Below are positions 38,700-51,700 of a stretch of DNA of 64,000 nucleotides, one piece after another. A program made the translations under genes and the position numbers. Position 1 is the first letter of the stretch. Each line of letters starts with the position of its first letter. A model generated the notes under the pieces. The model was not told where the DNA came from and ran no database searches. It worked only from the letters and a program-made list of their open reading frames with translations. Source of the DNA: Euonymus europaeus (taxonomy: Eukaryota; Streptophyta; Magnoliopsida; Celastrales; Celastraceae); contig OY756961.1 of NCBI GenBank assembly GCA_963580455.1, positions 12,133,001 to 12,197,000 on the forward strand, given 5' to 3'.

Positions 38700-41215
38700 C
38701 GGACCATCAATGTTGCTCGGGAAAGACTTTTTATTCTTTTTCTATGTCAAATTTTACGAGTATAAGCTTCCTACATTATTTCGATGCCAAAACACCAACT
38801 TTCTATGACAATTTGACAAAACCGTTAAAAGCTCGTCCATAGAGAGAGTTGAGCAACTTCGGACAATTAAAATTGCTCTATGTACACTTTTTATTGTTCT
38901 TCTATGTCAAATTTTATGAGTATAAGCTTCTTAGATTATTTCGATGCCAAAACAGCAACTTTCTATGACAAATAGACAAAACCGTTACAAGCTCCTCCAT
39001 AGAGAGAGTTGAGCAACTTCGGACCATCAAAGTTGCTCGGTGTACAATTTTTATTGTTCTTATATGTCAAATTTTAGGAGTATAAGCTTCCTAGATTATT
39101 TCGATGCCAAAACACCAACTTTCTATGACAAATGGACAAAACCGTTACAACTCCTCCATAGAGAGTGTTTAGCGACTTCGGACCATCAAAGTTACTCGGT
39201 GTACAATTTTTATTGTTCTTATATGTCCAATTTTACGAGTATAAGCTTCCAAGATTATTTCGATGCCAAAACACCAACTTTCTATGACAAATAGACAAAA
39301 CCGTTACAAGCTCCTCCATAGAGAGAGTTGAGCAACTTCGGACCATCAAAGTTGCTCGGTGTACAATTTTTATTGTTCTTATATGTCAAATTTTAGGAGT
39401 ATAAGCTTCCTAGATTATTTCGATGCCAAAACACCAACTTTCTATGACAAATGGACAAAACCGTTAAAAGCGACTCCATAGAGAGAGTTGAGCAACTTCG
39501 GACCATCAAAGTTGCTCGGTGTACAATTTTTATTGTTCTTATATGTCAAATTTTAAGAGTATAAACTTCATAGAATATTTCGATGCCAAAACACCAACTT
39601 TCTATGACAAATTGACGAAACTGTTAAAAGCTACTCCATAGAGAGTGTTGAGTGACTTCATACCATCAAAGTTTCTCGGTGTACACTTTTTATTGTTCTT
39701 ATATGTCAAATTTTATGAGTATAAGCTTCCTAGATTATTTCGATGCCAAAACACCATCTTCCTTTGACAAATGGACAAAACCGTTAAAAGCTCCTCCATA
39801 GAGAGAGTTGAGCAACTTCGGACCATTAAAATTGCTCTATGTACACCTTTTATTGTTCTTATATGTCAAATTTTATGAGTATAAGCTTCCTAGATTATTT
39901 CGATGCCAAAACACCAACTTTCTATGACAAATGGGCAAAACCGTTACAAGCTCCTCCATAGAGAGTGTTGAGCGACTTCGGACCATCAAAGTTGCTTGGT
40001 TTATAATTTTTATTGTTCTTATATGTCAAATTTTACGAGTATAAGCTTCATAGATTATTTCGATGCCAAAACACCAACTATCTATGACAAATAGACAAAA
40101 CCGTTACAAGCTCCTCCACAGAGAGTGTTGAGCGACTTCGGACCATCCAAGTTGCTCGGTGTACAATTTTTATTGTTCTTATATGTCAAATTTTACGAGT
40201 ATATGCTTCATAGATTATTTCGATGCCAAAACACCAACTATCTATGACAAATAGACAAAACCATTAAAAGCTCCCCCATAGAGAGAGTTGAGCAACTTCG
40301 GACAATCAAAGTTGCTCGGGAAAGACTTTTTGTTGTTTCTCTATATCAAATTTTACAAGTATAAGCTTCCTACATTATTTCGATGCCAAAACACCAACTT
40401 TCTATGACAAATGGACAAAATCGTTAAAAGCTCCTCCATAGAGAGAGTTGAGCAACTTCGGACTATCAAAGTTGCTCGGGATAGACTTTTTATTGTTCTT
40501 CTATGTTAAATTTTACGAGTATAAGCTTCCTACATTATTTCGATGCCAAAACACCAACTTTCTATGACAAATTGACAAAACCGTTAAAAGCTCCTCCATA
40601 GAGAGAGTTGAGCAACTTCGGACCATTAAAATTGCTCTATGTACACTTTTTATTGTTCTTCTATGTCAAATTTTATGAGTATAAGTTTCGTAGATTATTT
40701 CGATGCCAAAACACCAACTTTCTATGACAAATGGACAAAACCGTTAAAAAGCTCCTCCGTAGAGAGTGTTGAGCGACTTCTCACCATCAAAGTTACTCGG
40801 TGTACAATTTTTATTGTTCTTATATGTCAAATTTTACGAGTATAAGCTTCAGAGATTATTTCGATGCAAAAACACCAACTTTCTATGACAAATAGACGAA
40901 ACCGTTACAAGCTCCTCCATAGAGAGAGTTGAGCAACTTCGGACCATCAAAGTTGCTCGGTGTACAATTTTTATTGTTTTTATATGTCAAACTTTTTGAG
41001 TATAAGCTTCATAGATTATTTCGATGCCAAAACACCAACTTTCTATGACAAATGGACGAAACCGTTAAAAGCTCCTACATAGAGAGAGTTGAGAAACTTC
41101 AGACTATGAAAGTTGCTTGGGATAGAGTTTTTATTGTTTTTCTATGTCAAATTTTACGAGTATAAGCTTCCTACATTATTTCGATGCCAAAACACCAACT
41201 TTCTATGACAAATGG
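38700..41215 (+). repeat. block duplicated at 44,460-46,815, source-side copy
   Basis: About 2.5 kb of monomers here reappears 5,760 bp (36 monomers) to the right up to 39,564 and 5,600 bp (35 monomers) to the right after 39,724. Shared markers are TCAATGTTGCTCGG with TTATTCTTTTTC, GCTCGTCCATAG, AAAAGCGACTCCATAG, TTGCTTGGTTTATAATT, ACCATCCAAGTTG, AGCTCCCCCATAG and TTAAAAAGCTCCTCCG. Which copy is older cannot be told from this sequence. Confidence 0.8.
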
Positions 41216-43760
41216 ACAAAACCTTTAAAAGCTCCTCCATAGAGAGAGTTGAGCAACTTCAGACTATCAAAGTTGCTCGGGATAGACTTTTTATTGTTCT
41301 TCTATGTCAAATTTTACGAGTATAAGCTTCCTACATTATTTCGATGCCAAAACACCAACTTTCTATGACAAATTGACAAAACCGTTAAAAGCTCCTCCAT
41401 AAAGACAGTTGAGCAACTTCGGACCATTAAAACTGCTCTATGTACACTTTTTATTGTTCTTCTATGTCAAATTTTATGAGAATAAGCTTCTTAGATTATT
41501 TCGATGCCAAAACATCAACTTTCTATGACAAATAGACAAAACCGTTACAAGCTCCTCCATAGAGAGAGTTGAGCAACTTCGGACCATCAAAGTTGCTCGG
41601 TGTACAATTTTTATTGTTCTTATATGTCAAATTTTAGGAGTATAAGCTTCCTAGATTATTTCGATGCCAAAACACCAACTTTCTATGACAAATGGACAAA
41701 ACCGTTACAAGCTCCTCCATAGAGAGTGTTTAGCGACTTCGGACCATCAAAGTTACTCGGTGTACAATTTTTATTGTTCTTATATGTCCAATTTTACGAG
41801 TATAAGCTTCCAAGATTATTTCGATGCCAAAACACCAACTTTCTATGACAAATAGACAAAACCGTTACAAGCTCCTCCATAGAGAGAGTTGAGCAACTTC
41901 GGACCATTAAAATTGCTCTATGTACACTTTTTATTGTTCTTCTATGTCAAATTTTATGAGTATAAGCTTCTTAGATTATTTCGATGCCAAACAGCAACTT
42001 TCTATGACAAATAGACAAAACCGTTAAAAGCTCCTCCATAGAGAGAGTTGAGCAACTTCGGACCATCAATGTTGCTCGGGAAAGACTTTTTATTCTTTAT
42101 CTATGTCAAATTTTACGAGTATAAGCTTCCTACATTATTTCGATGCCAAAACACCAACTTTCTATGACAAATGGACAAAATCGTTAAAAGCTCCTCCATA
42201 GAGAGAGTTGAGCAACTTCGGACTATCAAAGTTGCTCGGGATAGACTTTTTATTGTTCTTCTATGTTAAATTTTACGAGTATAAGCTTCCTACATTATTT
42301 CGATGCCAAAACACCAACTTTCTATGACAAATTGACAAAACCGTTAAAAGCACCTCCATAGAGAGAGTTGAGCAACTTCGGACCATCAAAGTTGCTCGGT
42401 GTACAATTTTTATTGTTCTTATATGTCAAATTTTTGGAGTATAAGCTTCCTAGATTATTTCGATGCCAAAACACCAACTTTCTATGACAAATGGACAAAA
42501 CCGTTACAAGCTCCTCCATAGAGAGAGTTGAGCAACTTCGGACCATCAAAGTTGCTCGGTGTACAATTTTTATTGTTTTTATATGTCAAATTTTTTGAGT
42601 ATAAGCTTCATAGATTATTTCGATGCCAAAACACCAACTTTCTATGACAAATGGACGAAACCGTTAAAAGCTCCTCCATAGAGAGAGTTGAGAAACTTCA
42701 GACTATGAAAGTTGCTTGGGATAGAGTTTTTATTGTTTTTCTATGTCAAATTTTACGAGTATAAGCTTCCTACATTATTTCGATGCCAAAACACCAACTT
42801 TCTATGACAAATGGACAAAACCTTTAAAAGCTCCTCCATAGAGAGAGTTGAGCAACTTCAGACTATCAAAGTTGCTCGGGATAGACTTTTTATTGTTCTT
42901 CTATGTCAAATTTTACGAGTATAAGCTTCCTACATTATTTCGATGCCAAAACACCAACTTTCTATGACAAATTGACAAAACCGTTAAAAGCTCCTCCATA
43001 AAGACAGTTGAGCAACTTCGGACCATTAAAACTGCTCTATGTACACTTTTTATTGTTCTTCTATGTCAAATTTTATGAGAATAAGCTTCTTAGATTATTT
43101 CGATGCCAAAACATCAACTTTCTATGACAAATAGACAAAACCGTTACAAGCTCCTCCATAGAGAGAGTTGAGCAACTTCGGACCATCAAAGTTGCTCGGT
43201 GTACAATTTTTATTGTTCTTATATGTCAAATTTTAGGAGTATAAGCTTCCTAGATTATTTCGATGCCAAAGCACCAACTTTCTATGACAAATGGACAAAA
43301 CCGTTACAAGCTCCTCCATAGAGAGTGTTTAGCGACTCCGGACCATCAAAGTTACTCGGTGTACAATTTTTATTGTTCTTATATATCCAATTTTACGAGT
43401 ATAAGCTTCCAAGATTATTTCGATGCCAAAACACCAACTTTCTATGACAAATAGACAAAACCGTTACAAGCTCCTCCATAGAGAGAGTTGAGCAACTTCG
43501 GACCATTAAAATTGCTCTATGTACACTTTTTATTGTTCTTCTATGTCAAATTTTATGAGTATAAGCTTCTTAGATTATTTCGATGCCAAAACAGCAACTT
43601 TCTATGACAAATAGACAAAACCGTTAAAAGCTCCTCCATAGAGAGAGTTGAGCAACTTCGGACCATCAATGTTGCTCGGGAAAGACTTTTTATTCTTTTT
43701 CTATGTCAAATTTTACGAGTATAAGCTTCCTACATTATTTCGATGCCAAAACACCAACTT
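40921..43760 (+). repeat. 10-monomer (1,600-bp) duplication
   Basis: 40.92-42.16 kb matches 42.52-43.76 kb at an offset of 1,599-1,600 bp. Shared markers are the TTTTTGAGTATAAG segment (40,993 and 42,592), GAGAAACTTCAGACTATG with TTGCTTGGGATAGAG, ACCTTTAAAAG, CATAAAGACAGTTG, AAAACTGCTCTATG and TTATGAGAATAAGC. One base is missing at GCCAAACAGC near 41,989 in the left copy. The 42.16-42.52 kb filler matches monomers near 40.41 kb. Confidence 0.8.
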
Positions 43761-45060
43761 TCTATGACAAATTGACAAAACCATTAAAAGCTCATCCATA
43801 GAGAGAGTTGAGCAACTTCGGACCATTAAAATTGCTCTATCTACACTTTTTATTGTTCTTCTATGTCAAATTTTATGAGTATAAGCTTCTTAGATTATTT
43901 CGATGCCAAAACAGCAACTTTCTATGACAAATAGACAAAACCGTTACAAGCTCCTCCATAGAGAGAGTTGAGCAACTTCGGACCATCAAAGTTGCTCGGT
44001 GTACAATTTTTATTGTTCTTATATGTCAAATTTTAGGAGTATAAGCTTCCTAGATTATTTCGATGCCAAAACACCAACTTTCTATGACAAATGGACAAAA
44101 CCGTTACAAGCTCCTCCATAGAGAGTGTTTAGCGACTTCGGACCATCAAAGTTACTCGGTGTACAATTTTTATTGTTCTTATATGTCCAATTTTACGAGT
44201 ATAAGCTTCCAAGATTATTTCGATGCCAAAACACCAACTTTCTATGACAAATAGACAAAACCGTTACAAGCTCCTCCATAGAGAGAGTTGAGCAACTTCG
44301 GACCATTAAAATTGCTCTATGTACACTTTTTATTGTTCTTCTATGTCAAATTTTATGAGTATAAGCTTCCTAGATTATTTCGATGTCAAAACACCAACTT
44401 TCTATGACAAATGGACAAAACCGTTACAAGCTCCTCCATAGAGAGTGTTTAGCGACTTCGGGCCATCAATGTTGCTCGGGAAAGACTTTTTATTCTTTTT
44501 CTATGTGAAATTTTATGAGTATAAGCTTCCTATATTATTTCGATGCCAAAACACCAACTTTCTATGACAAATTGACAAAACCGTTAAAAGCTCGTCCATA
44601 GAGAGAGTTGAGCAACTTCGGACCATTAAAATTGCTCTATGTACACTTTTTATTGTTCTTCTATGTCAAATTTTATGAGTATAAGCTTCTTAGATTATTT
44701 CGATGCCAAAACAGCAACTTTCTATGACAAATAGACAAAACCGTTACAAGCTCCTCCATAGAGAGAGTTGAGCAACTTCGGACCATCAAAGTTGCTCGGT
44801 GTACAATTTTTATTGTTCTTATATGTCAAATTTTAGGAGTATAAGCTTCCTAGATTATTTCGATGCCAAAACACCAACTTTCTATGACAAATGGACAAAA
44901 CCGTTACAAGCTCCTCCATAGAGAGTGTTTAGCGACTTCGGACCATCAAAGTTACTCGGTGTACAATTTTTATTGTTCTTATATGTCCAATTTTACGAGT
45001 ATAAGCTTCCAAGATTATTTCGATGCCAAAACACCAACTTTCTATGACAAATAGACAAAA
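43461..45060 (+). repeat. 5-monomer (800-bp) unit, two tandem copies
   Basis: 43.46-44.26 kb and 44.26-45.06 kb match at an offset of exactly 800 bp, closest from about 43,660 on. The unit is an ordered set: a GGACCATTAAAATTGC monomer, a TCAATGTTGCTCGGGAAAGAC monomer, another ATTAAAATTGC monomer with AAAACAGC, a TTTTAGGAGT monomer, and a GTGTTTAGCGAC monomer with CCAATTTTACGAG and CCAAGATT. Related but less complete copies lie at 38.5-39.3 kb and 41.5-42.1 kb. Confidence 0.8.
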
Positions 45061-46815
45061 CCGTTACAAGCTCCTCCATAGAGAGAGTTGAGCAACTTCA
45101 GACCATCAAAGTTGCTCGGTGTACAATTTTTATTGTTCTTATATGTCAAATTTTAGGAGTATAAGCTTCCTAGATTATTTCGATGCCAAAACACCAACTT
45201 TCTATGACAAATGGACAAAACCGTTAAAAGCGACTCCATAGAGAGAGTTGAGCAACTTCGGACCATCAAAGTTGCTCGGTGTACAATTTTTATTGTTCTT
45301 ATATGTCAAATTTTAAGAGTATAAGCTTCCTAGATTATTTCGATGCCAAAACACCATCTTCCTTTGACAAATGGACAAAACCGTTAAAAGCTCCTCCATA
45401 GAGAGAGTTGAGCAACTTCGGACCATTAAAATTGCTCTATGTACACCTTTTATTGTTCTTATATGTCAAATTTTATGAGTATAAGCTTCCTAGATTATTT
45501 CGATGCCAAAACACCAACTTTCTATGACAAATGGGCAAAACCGTTACAAGCTCCTCCATAGAGAGTGTTGAGCGACTTCGGACCATCAAAGTTGCTTGGT
45601 TTATAATTTTTATTGTTCTTATATGTCAAATTTTACGAGTATAAGCTTCATAGATTATTTCGATGCCAAAACACCAACTATCTATGACAAATAGACAAAA
45701 CCGTTACAAGCTCCTCCACAGAGAGTGTTGAGCGACTTCGGACCATCCAAGTTGCTCGGTGTACAATTTTTATTGTTCTTATATGTCAAATTTTACGAGT
45801 ATATGCTTCATAGATTATTTCGATGCCAAAACACCAACTATCTATGACAAATAGACAAAACCATTAAAAGCTCCCCCATAGAGAGAGTTGAGCAACTTCG
45901 GACAATCAAAGTTGCTCGGGAAAGACTTTTTGTTGTTTTTCTATATCAAATTTTACAAGTATAAGCTTCCTACATTATTTCGATGCCAAAACACCAACTT
46001 TCTATGACAAATGGACAAAATCGTTAAAAGCTCCTCCATAGAGAGAGTTGAGCAACTTCGGACTATCAAAGTTGCTCGGGATAGACTTTTTATTGTGCTT
46101 CTATGTTAAATTTTACGAGTATAAGCTTCCTACATTATTTCGATGCCAAAACACCAACTTTCTATGACAAATTGACAAAACCGTTAAAAGCACCTCCATA
46201 GAGAGAGTTGAGCAACTTCGGACCATTAAAATTGCTCTATGTACACTTTTTATTGTTCTTCTATGTCAAATTTTATGAGTATAAGTTTCGTAGATTATTT
46301 CGATGCCAAAACACCAACTTTCTATGACAAATGGACAAAACCGTTAAAAAGCTCCTCCGTAGAGAGTGTTGAGCGACTTCTAACCATCAAAGTTACTCGG
46401 TGTACAATTTTTATTGTTCTTATATGTCAAATTTTACGAGTATAAGCTTCAGAGATTATTTCGATGCAAAAACACCAACTTTCTATGACAAATAGACGAA
46501 ATCGTTACAAGCTCCTCCATAGAGAGGGTTGAGCAACTTCGGACCATCAAAGTTGCTCGGTGTACAATTTTTCTTGTTTTTATATGTCAAATTTTTTGAG
46601 TATAAGCTTCATAGATTATTTCGATGCCAAAACACCAACTTTCTATGACAAATGGACGAAACCGTTAAAAGCTCCTCCATAGAGAGAGTTGAGAAACTTC
46701 AGACTATGAAAGTTGCTTGGGATAGAGTTTTTATTGTTTTTCTATGTCAAATTTTACGAGTATAAGCTTCCTACATTATTTCGATGCCAAAACACCAACT
46801 TTCTATGACAAATTG
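44460..46815 (+). repeat. second copy of the 38.7-41.2 kb block, missing exactly one monomer
   Basis: This copy follows 38,700-41,215 very closely but passes directly from TTTTAAGAGTATAA (ending 45,324) to GCTTCCTAG, whereas the left copy has a further 160 bp between those points (39,565-39,724). The missing piece is one whole monomer in register, the signature of an unequal exchange or a replication-slippage deletion. A single-base difference (TACAACTCC against TACAAGCTCC) lies near 39,150. Confidence 0.85.
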
Positions 46816-48759
46816 ACAAAACCGTTAAAAGCTCCTCCATAAAGAGAGTTGAGCAACTTCGGACCATTAAAATTGCTCTATGTACACTTTTTATTGTTCT
46901 TCTATGTCAAATTTTTTGAGTATAAGCTTCCTAGATTGTTTCGATGCCAAAACAGCAACTTTCTATGACAAATGGACAAAACCGTTAAAAGCTCCTCCAT
47001 AGAGAGTGTTAAGCGACTTCGGACCATCAAAGTTACTCGGTGTACAATTTTTATTGTTCTTATATGTCCAATTTTACGAATATAAGCTTCCAAGATTATT
47101 TCGATGCCAAAACACCAACTTTCTATGACAAATAGACAAAACCGTTACAAGCTGCTCCATAGAGAGAGTTGAGCAACTTCGGACCATCAAAGTTGCTCGG
47201 TGTAAAATTTTTATTGTTCTTATATGTCAAATTTTAGGTGTATAAGCTTCCTAGATTATTTCGATGCCAAAACACCAACTTTCTATGACAATGGACAAAA
47301 CCGTTAAAAGCGTCTCCATAGAGAGAGTTGAGCAACTTCGGACCATCAAAGTTGCTCGGTGTACAATTTTTATTGTTCTTATATGTCAAATTTTAAGAGT
47401 ATAAACTTCATAGAATATTTCGATGCCAAAACACCAACTTTCTATGACAAATGGACGAAACTGTTAAAAGCTCCTCCATAGAGAGTGTTGAGCGACTTCG
47501 GACCATCAAAGTTTCTCGGTGTACACTTTTTATTGTTCTTATTTGTCAAATTTTACGAGTATAAGCTTCCTACATTATTTCGATGCCAAAAAACCAACTT
47601 TCTATGACAAATTGAAAAAACCGTTAAAAGCTCCTCCATAGGGAGAGTTGAGCAACTTCGGACCATTAAAATTGCTGTATGTACACTTTTTATAGTTCTT
47701 CTATGTCAAATTTTATGAGTATAAGCTTCCTAGATTATTTCGATGCCAAAACACCAACTTTCTATGACAAATGGGCAAAACCGTTACAAGCTCCTCCATA
47801 GAGAGTGTTGAGCGAGTTCGGACCATCAAAGTTGCTCGGTGTACAATTTTTATTGTTCTTATATCTCAAATTTTACGAGTATAAGCTTCATAGATTATTT
47901 CGATGCCAAAACACCAACTATCAATGACAAATAGACAAAACCGTTACAAGCTCCTCCACAGAGAGTGTTGAGCGACTTCGGACCATCAAAGTTGCTCGGT
48001 GTACAATTTTTATTGTTCTTATACGTCAAATATTACGAGTATATGCTTCATAGATTATTTCGATGCCAAAACACCAACTATCTATGACAAATAGACAAAA
48101 CCGTTAAAAGCTCCTCCATAGAGAGAGTTGAGCAACTTCGGACTATCAAAGTTGCTCGGGAAAGACTTTTTATTGTTTTTCTATGTCAAATTTTACAAGT
48201 ATAAGCTTCCTACATTATTTCGATGCCAAAACACCAACTTTCTATGACAATTTGACAAAACCGTTAAAAGCTCCTCCATAGAGAGAGTTGAGCAACTTCG
48301 GACCATTAAAATTGCTTTATGTACACTTTTTATTGTTCTTCTATGTCAAATTTTATGAGTATAAGCTTCGTAGATTATTTCGATGCAAAAACACCAACTT
48401 TCTATGACAAATGGACAAAACCGTTAAAAGCTCCTCCGTAGAAAGTGTTGAGCGACTTCTAACCATCAAAGTTACTCGGTGTACAATTTTTATTGTTCTT
48501 ATATGTCAAATTTTACGAGTATAAGCTTCAGAGATTATTTCGATTCAAAAACACCAACTTTCTATGACAAATAGACGTAACCGTTACAAGCTCCTCCATA
48601 GAGAGAGTTGAGCAACTTCGAACAATCAAAGTTGCTCGGTGCAATTTTTATTGTTCTTATATGTCAAATTTTATGAGTATAAGCTTCATAGAATATTTCG
48701 ATGCCAAAACACCAACTTTCTTTGACAAATGGACGAAACCGTTAAAAGCTCCTCCATTG

Positions 48760-51700
48760 AGAGAGTTGAGCAACTTCGGACTATGAAAGTTGCTCGGGAT
48801 AGAGTTTTTATTGTTTTTCTATGTCAAATTTTACGAGTATAAGCTTCCTACATTATTTCGATGCCAAAACACCAACTTTCTATGACAAATGGACAAAACC
48901 GATAAAAGCTCCTCCATAGAGAGAGTTGAGCAACTTCGGACTATCAAAGTTGCTCGGGATAGACTTTTTATTGTTCTTCTATGTCAAATTTTACGAGTAT
49001 AAGCTTTCTACATTATTTCGATGCCAAAACACCAACTTTCTATGACAAATTGACAAAACCGTTAAAAGCACCCCCATAGAGAGAGTTGAGCAACTTCGGA
49101 CCATTAAAATTGCTCTATGTACACTTTTTATTGTTCTTCTATGTCAAATTTTATGAGTATAAGCTTCCTAGAATATTTCGATGCTAAAACAACAACTTTC
49201 TATGACAAATGGACAAAACCGTTAAAAGCTCCTCCATAGAGAGAGTTGAGCAACTTCGGACTATCAAAGTTGCTCGGGATAGACTTTTTATTGTTCTTCT
49301 ATGTCAAATTTTACGAGTATAAGCTTCCTACATTATTTCGATGCCAAAACACCAACTTTCTATGACAAATTGACAAAACCGTTAAAAGCTTCTCCATAGA
49401 GAGAGTTGAGCAAATTCGGACCATTAAAATTGGTCTATGTACACTTTTTATTGTTCTTCTATGTCAAATTTTACGAGTATATGCTTCATAGATTATTTCG
49501 ATGCCAAAACACCAACTATCTATGACAAATAGACAAAACCGTTAAAGGCTCCTCCATAGAGAGAGTTGAGCAACTTCGGACTATCAAAGTTGCTCGGGAA
49601 AGACTTTTTATTGTTTTTCTATGTCAAATTTTACAAGTATAAGCTTCCTACATTATTTCGATGCCAAAACACCAACTTTCTATGACAAATGGACAAAACC
49701 GTTAAAAGCTCCTCCATAGAGAGAGTTGAGCAACTTCGGACTATCAAAGTTGCTCGGGATAGACTTTTTATTGTTCTTCTGTGTTAAATTTTACGGGTAT
49801 AAGCTTCCTACATTATTTCGATGCCAAAACACTAACTTTCTATGACAAATGGACGAAACCGTTAAAAGCTCCTCCATAGAGAGAGTTGAGCAACTTCGGA
49901 CTATGAAAGTTGCTCGGGATAGAGTTTTTATTGTTTTTCTATGTCAAATTTTACGAGTATAAGCTTCCTACATTATTTCGATGCCAAAACACCAACTTTC
50001 TATGACAAATGGACAAAACCGTTAAAAGCTCCTCCATAGAGAGAGTTGAGCAACTTCGGATTATCAAAGTTTCTCGGGATAGACTTTTTATTGTTCTTAT
50101 ATGTCAAATTTTACGAGTATAAGCTTCCTAGATTATTTCGATGCCAAAACACCAACTTTCTATGACAACTGGACAAAACCGTTAAAAGTTCCTCCATAGA
50201 AAGAGTTGAGCAACTTCGGACCATCAAACTTGCTCTATGTACACTTTTTATTGTTCTTCTATGTCACATTTTACCAGTATAAGATTCCTAGATTATTTCG
50301 ATGCCAAAACACCAAGTTTCTTTGGCAAATTGACAAAACAGTAAAAAGCTCCTCCATAGAGAGTGTTGAGCGACTTCAGACCATCAAAGTTGCTCGGTGT
50401 ACAATTTTTATTGTTCTCATATGTCAAATTTTACGAGTATAAGCTTCATAGATTATTTCGATGCCAAAACACCAACTTTCTATGACAAATAGACAAAACC
50501 GTTAAGAGCTCTTCCATAGAGAGTGTTGAGCAACTTCGGACCATCAAAGTTGCTCGGTGTACAATTTTTATTGTTCTTATATGTCAAACTTTACGAGTAT
50601 TAGCTTCAGAGATTATTTCGATGCCAAAACACCAACTTTTTATGACAAATGGACGAAACCGTGAAAACCTCCTCCATAGAGAGAGTTGAGCAACTTCGGA
50701 CTATGAAAGTTGCTCGGGATAGAGTTTTTATTGTTTTTCTATGTCAAATTTTACGAGTATAACTTCCTATATTATTTCGATGCCAAAACATCAGCTTTCT
50801 ATGACAAATGGACAAAACCGTTAAAAGCTCCTCCATAGAGAGAGTTGAGCAACTTCGGACTATCAAAGTTGCTAGGGATAGACTTTTTATTGTTCTTCTA
50901 TGTCAAATTTTACGAGTATAACTTCCTACATTATTTCGATGCCAAAACACCAACTTTCTATGACAAATGGACAAAACCGTTAAAAGCTCCTCCATAGAGA
51001 GAGTTGAGCAACTTCGGACTATCAAAGTTGCTCGGGATAGACTTTTTATTGTTCTTCTATGTCAAATTTTACGAGTATAAGCTTCCTACATTATTCCGAT
51101 GCCAAAACACCAACTTTCGATGACAAATTGACAAAACCGTTAAAAGCTCCTCCATAGAGAGAGTTGAGCAACTTCGGACCATTAAAATTGCTCTATGTAC
51201 ACTTTTTATTGTTCTTCTATGTCAAATTTTATGAGTATAAGCTTTCTAGATTATTTCGATGCCAAAACACCAACTTTCTATGACAAATGGGCAAAACCGT
51301 TACAAGCTCCTCCATAGAGAGTGTTGAGCGACTTCGGACCATCAAAGTTGCTCGGTGTACAATTTTTATTGTTCTTATATATAAAATTTTACGAGTATAA
51401 GCTTCATAGATTATTTCGATGCCAAAACACCAACTATCTATGACAAATAGACAAAACCGTTACAAGCTCCTCGACAGAGAGTGTTGAGCGACTTCGGACC
51501 ATCAAAGTTGCTCGGTGTACAATTTTTATTGTTCTTATATGTCAAATTTTATGAGTATAAGCTTCATAGATTATTTCGATGCCAAAACACCAACTTTCTA
51601 TGACAAATTGACAAAACCGTTAAAAGCTACTCCGTAGAAAGTGTTGAGCGACTTCTAACCATCAAAGTTACTCGGTGTACAATTTTTATTGTTCTTATAT

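Larger units (their letters stand above)
31321..46900 (+). repeat. middle satellite domain (no 159-bp type)
   Basis: All satellite, no gene. Common variants here are AATTGACAAAACC, GGACCATTAAAATTGC, TTTTATGAGTAT, TTTTAGGAGTAT, CCTACATTATTTCG, TCCAATTTTACGAG with CCAAGATTATTTC, and AATGGGCAAAACC. The type E 1-bp deletion and the CACATTTTACCAG type C monomers of the left domain were not seen. The stretches not listed separately (31.3-33.5 and 37.5-38.7 kb) are ordinary monomers in mixed order. Confidence 0.65.

Noticed and set aside
38270..45160. TTTTAGGAGT as a degenerate plant telomere repeat (TTTAGGG)
   Set aside because: It is a single-base variant of TTTTACGAGT within the monomer and occurs once per monomer, not in tandem.
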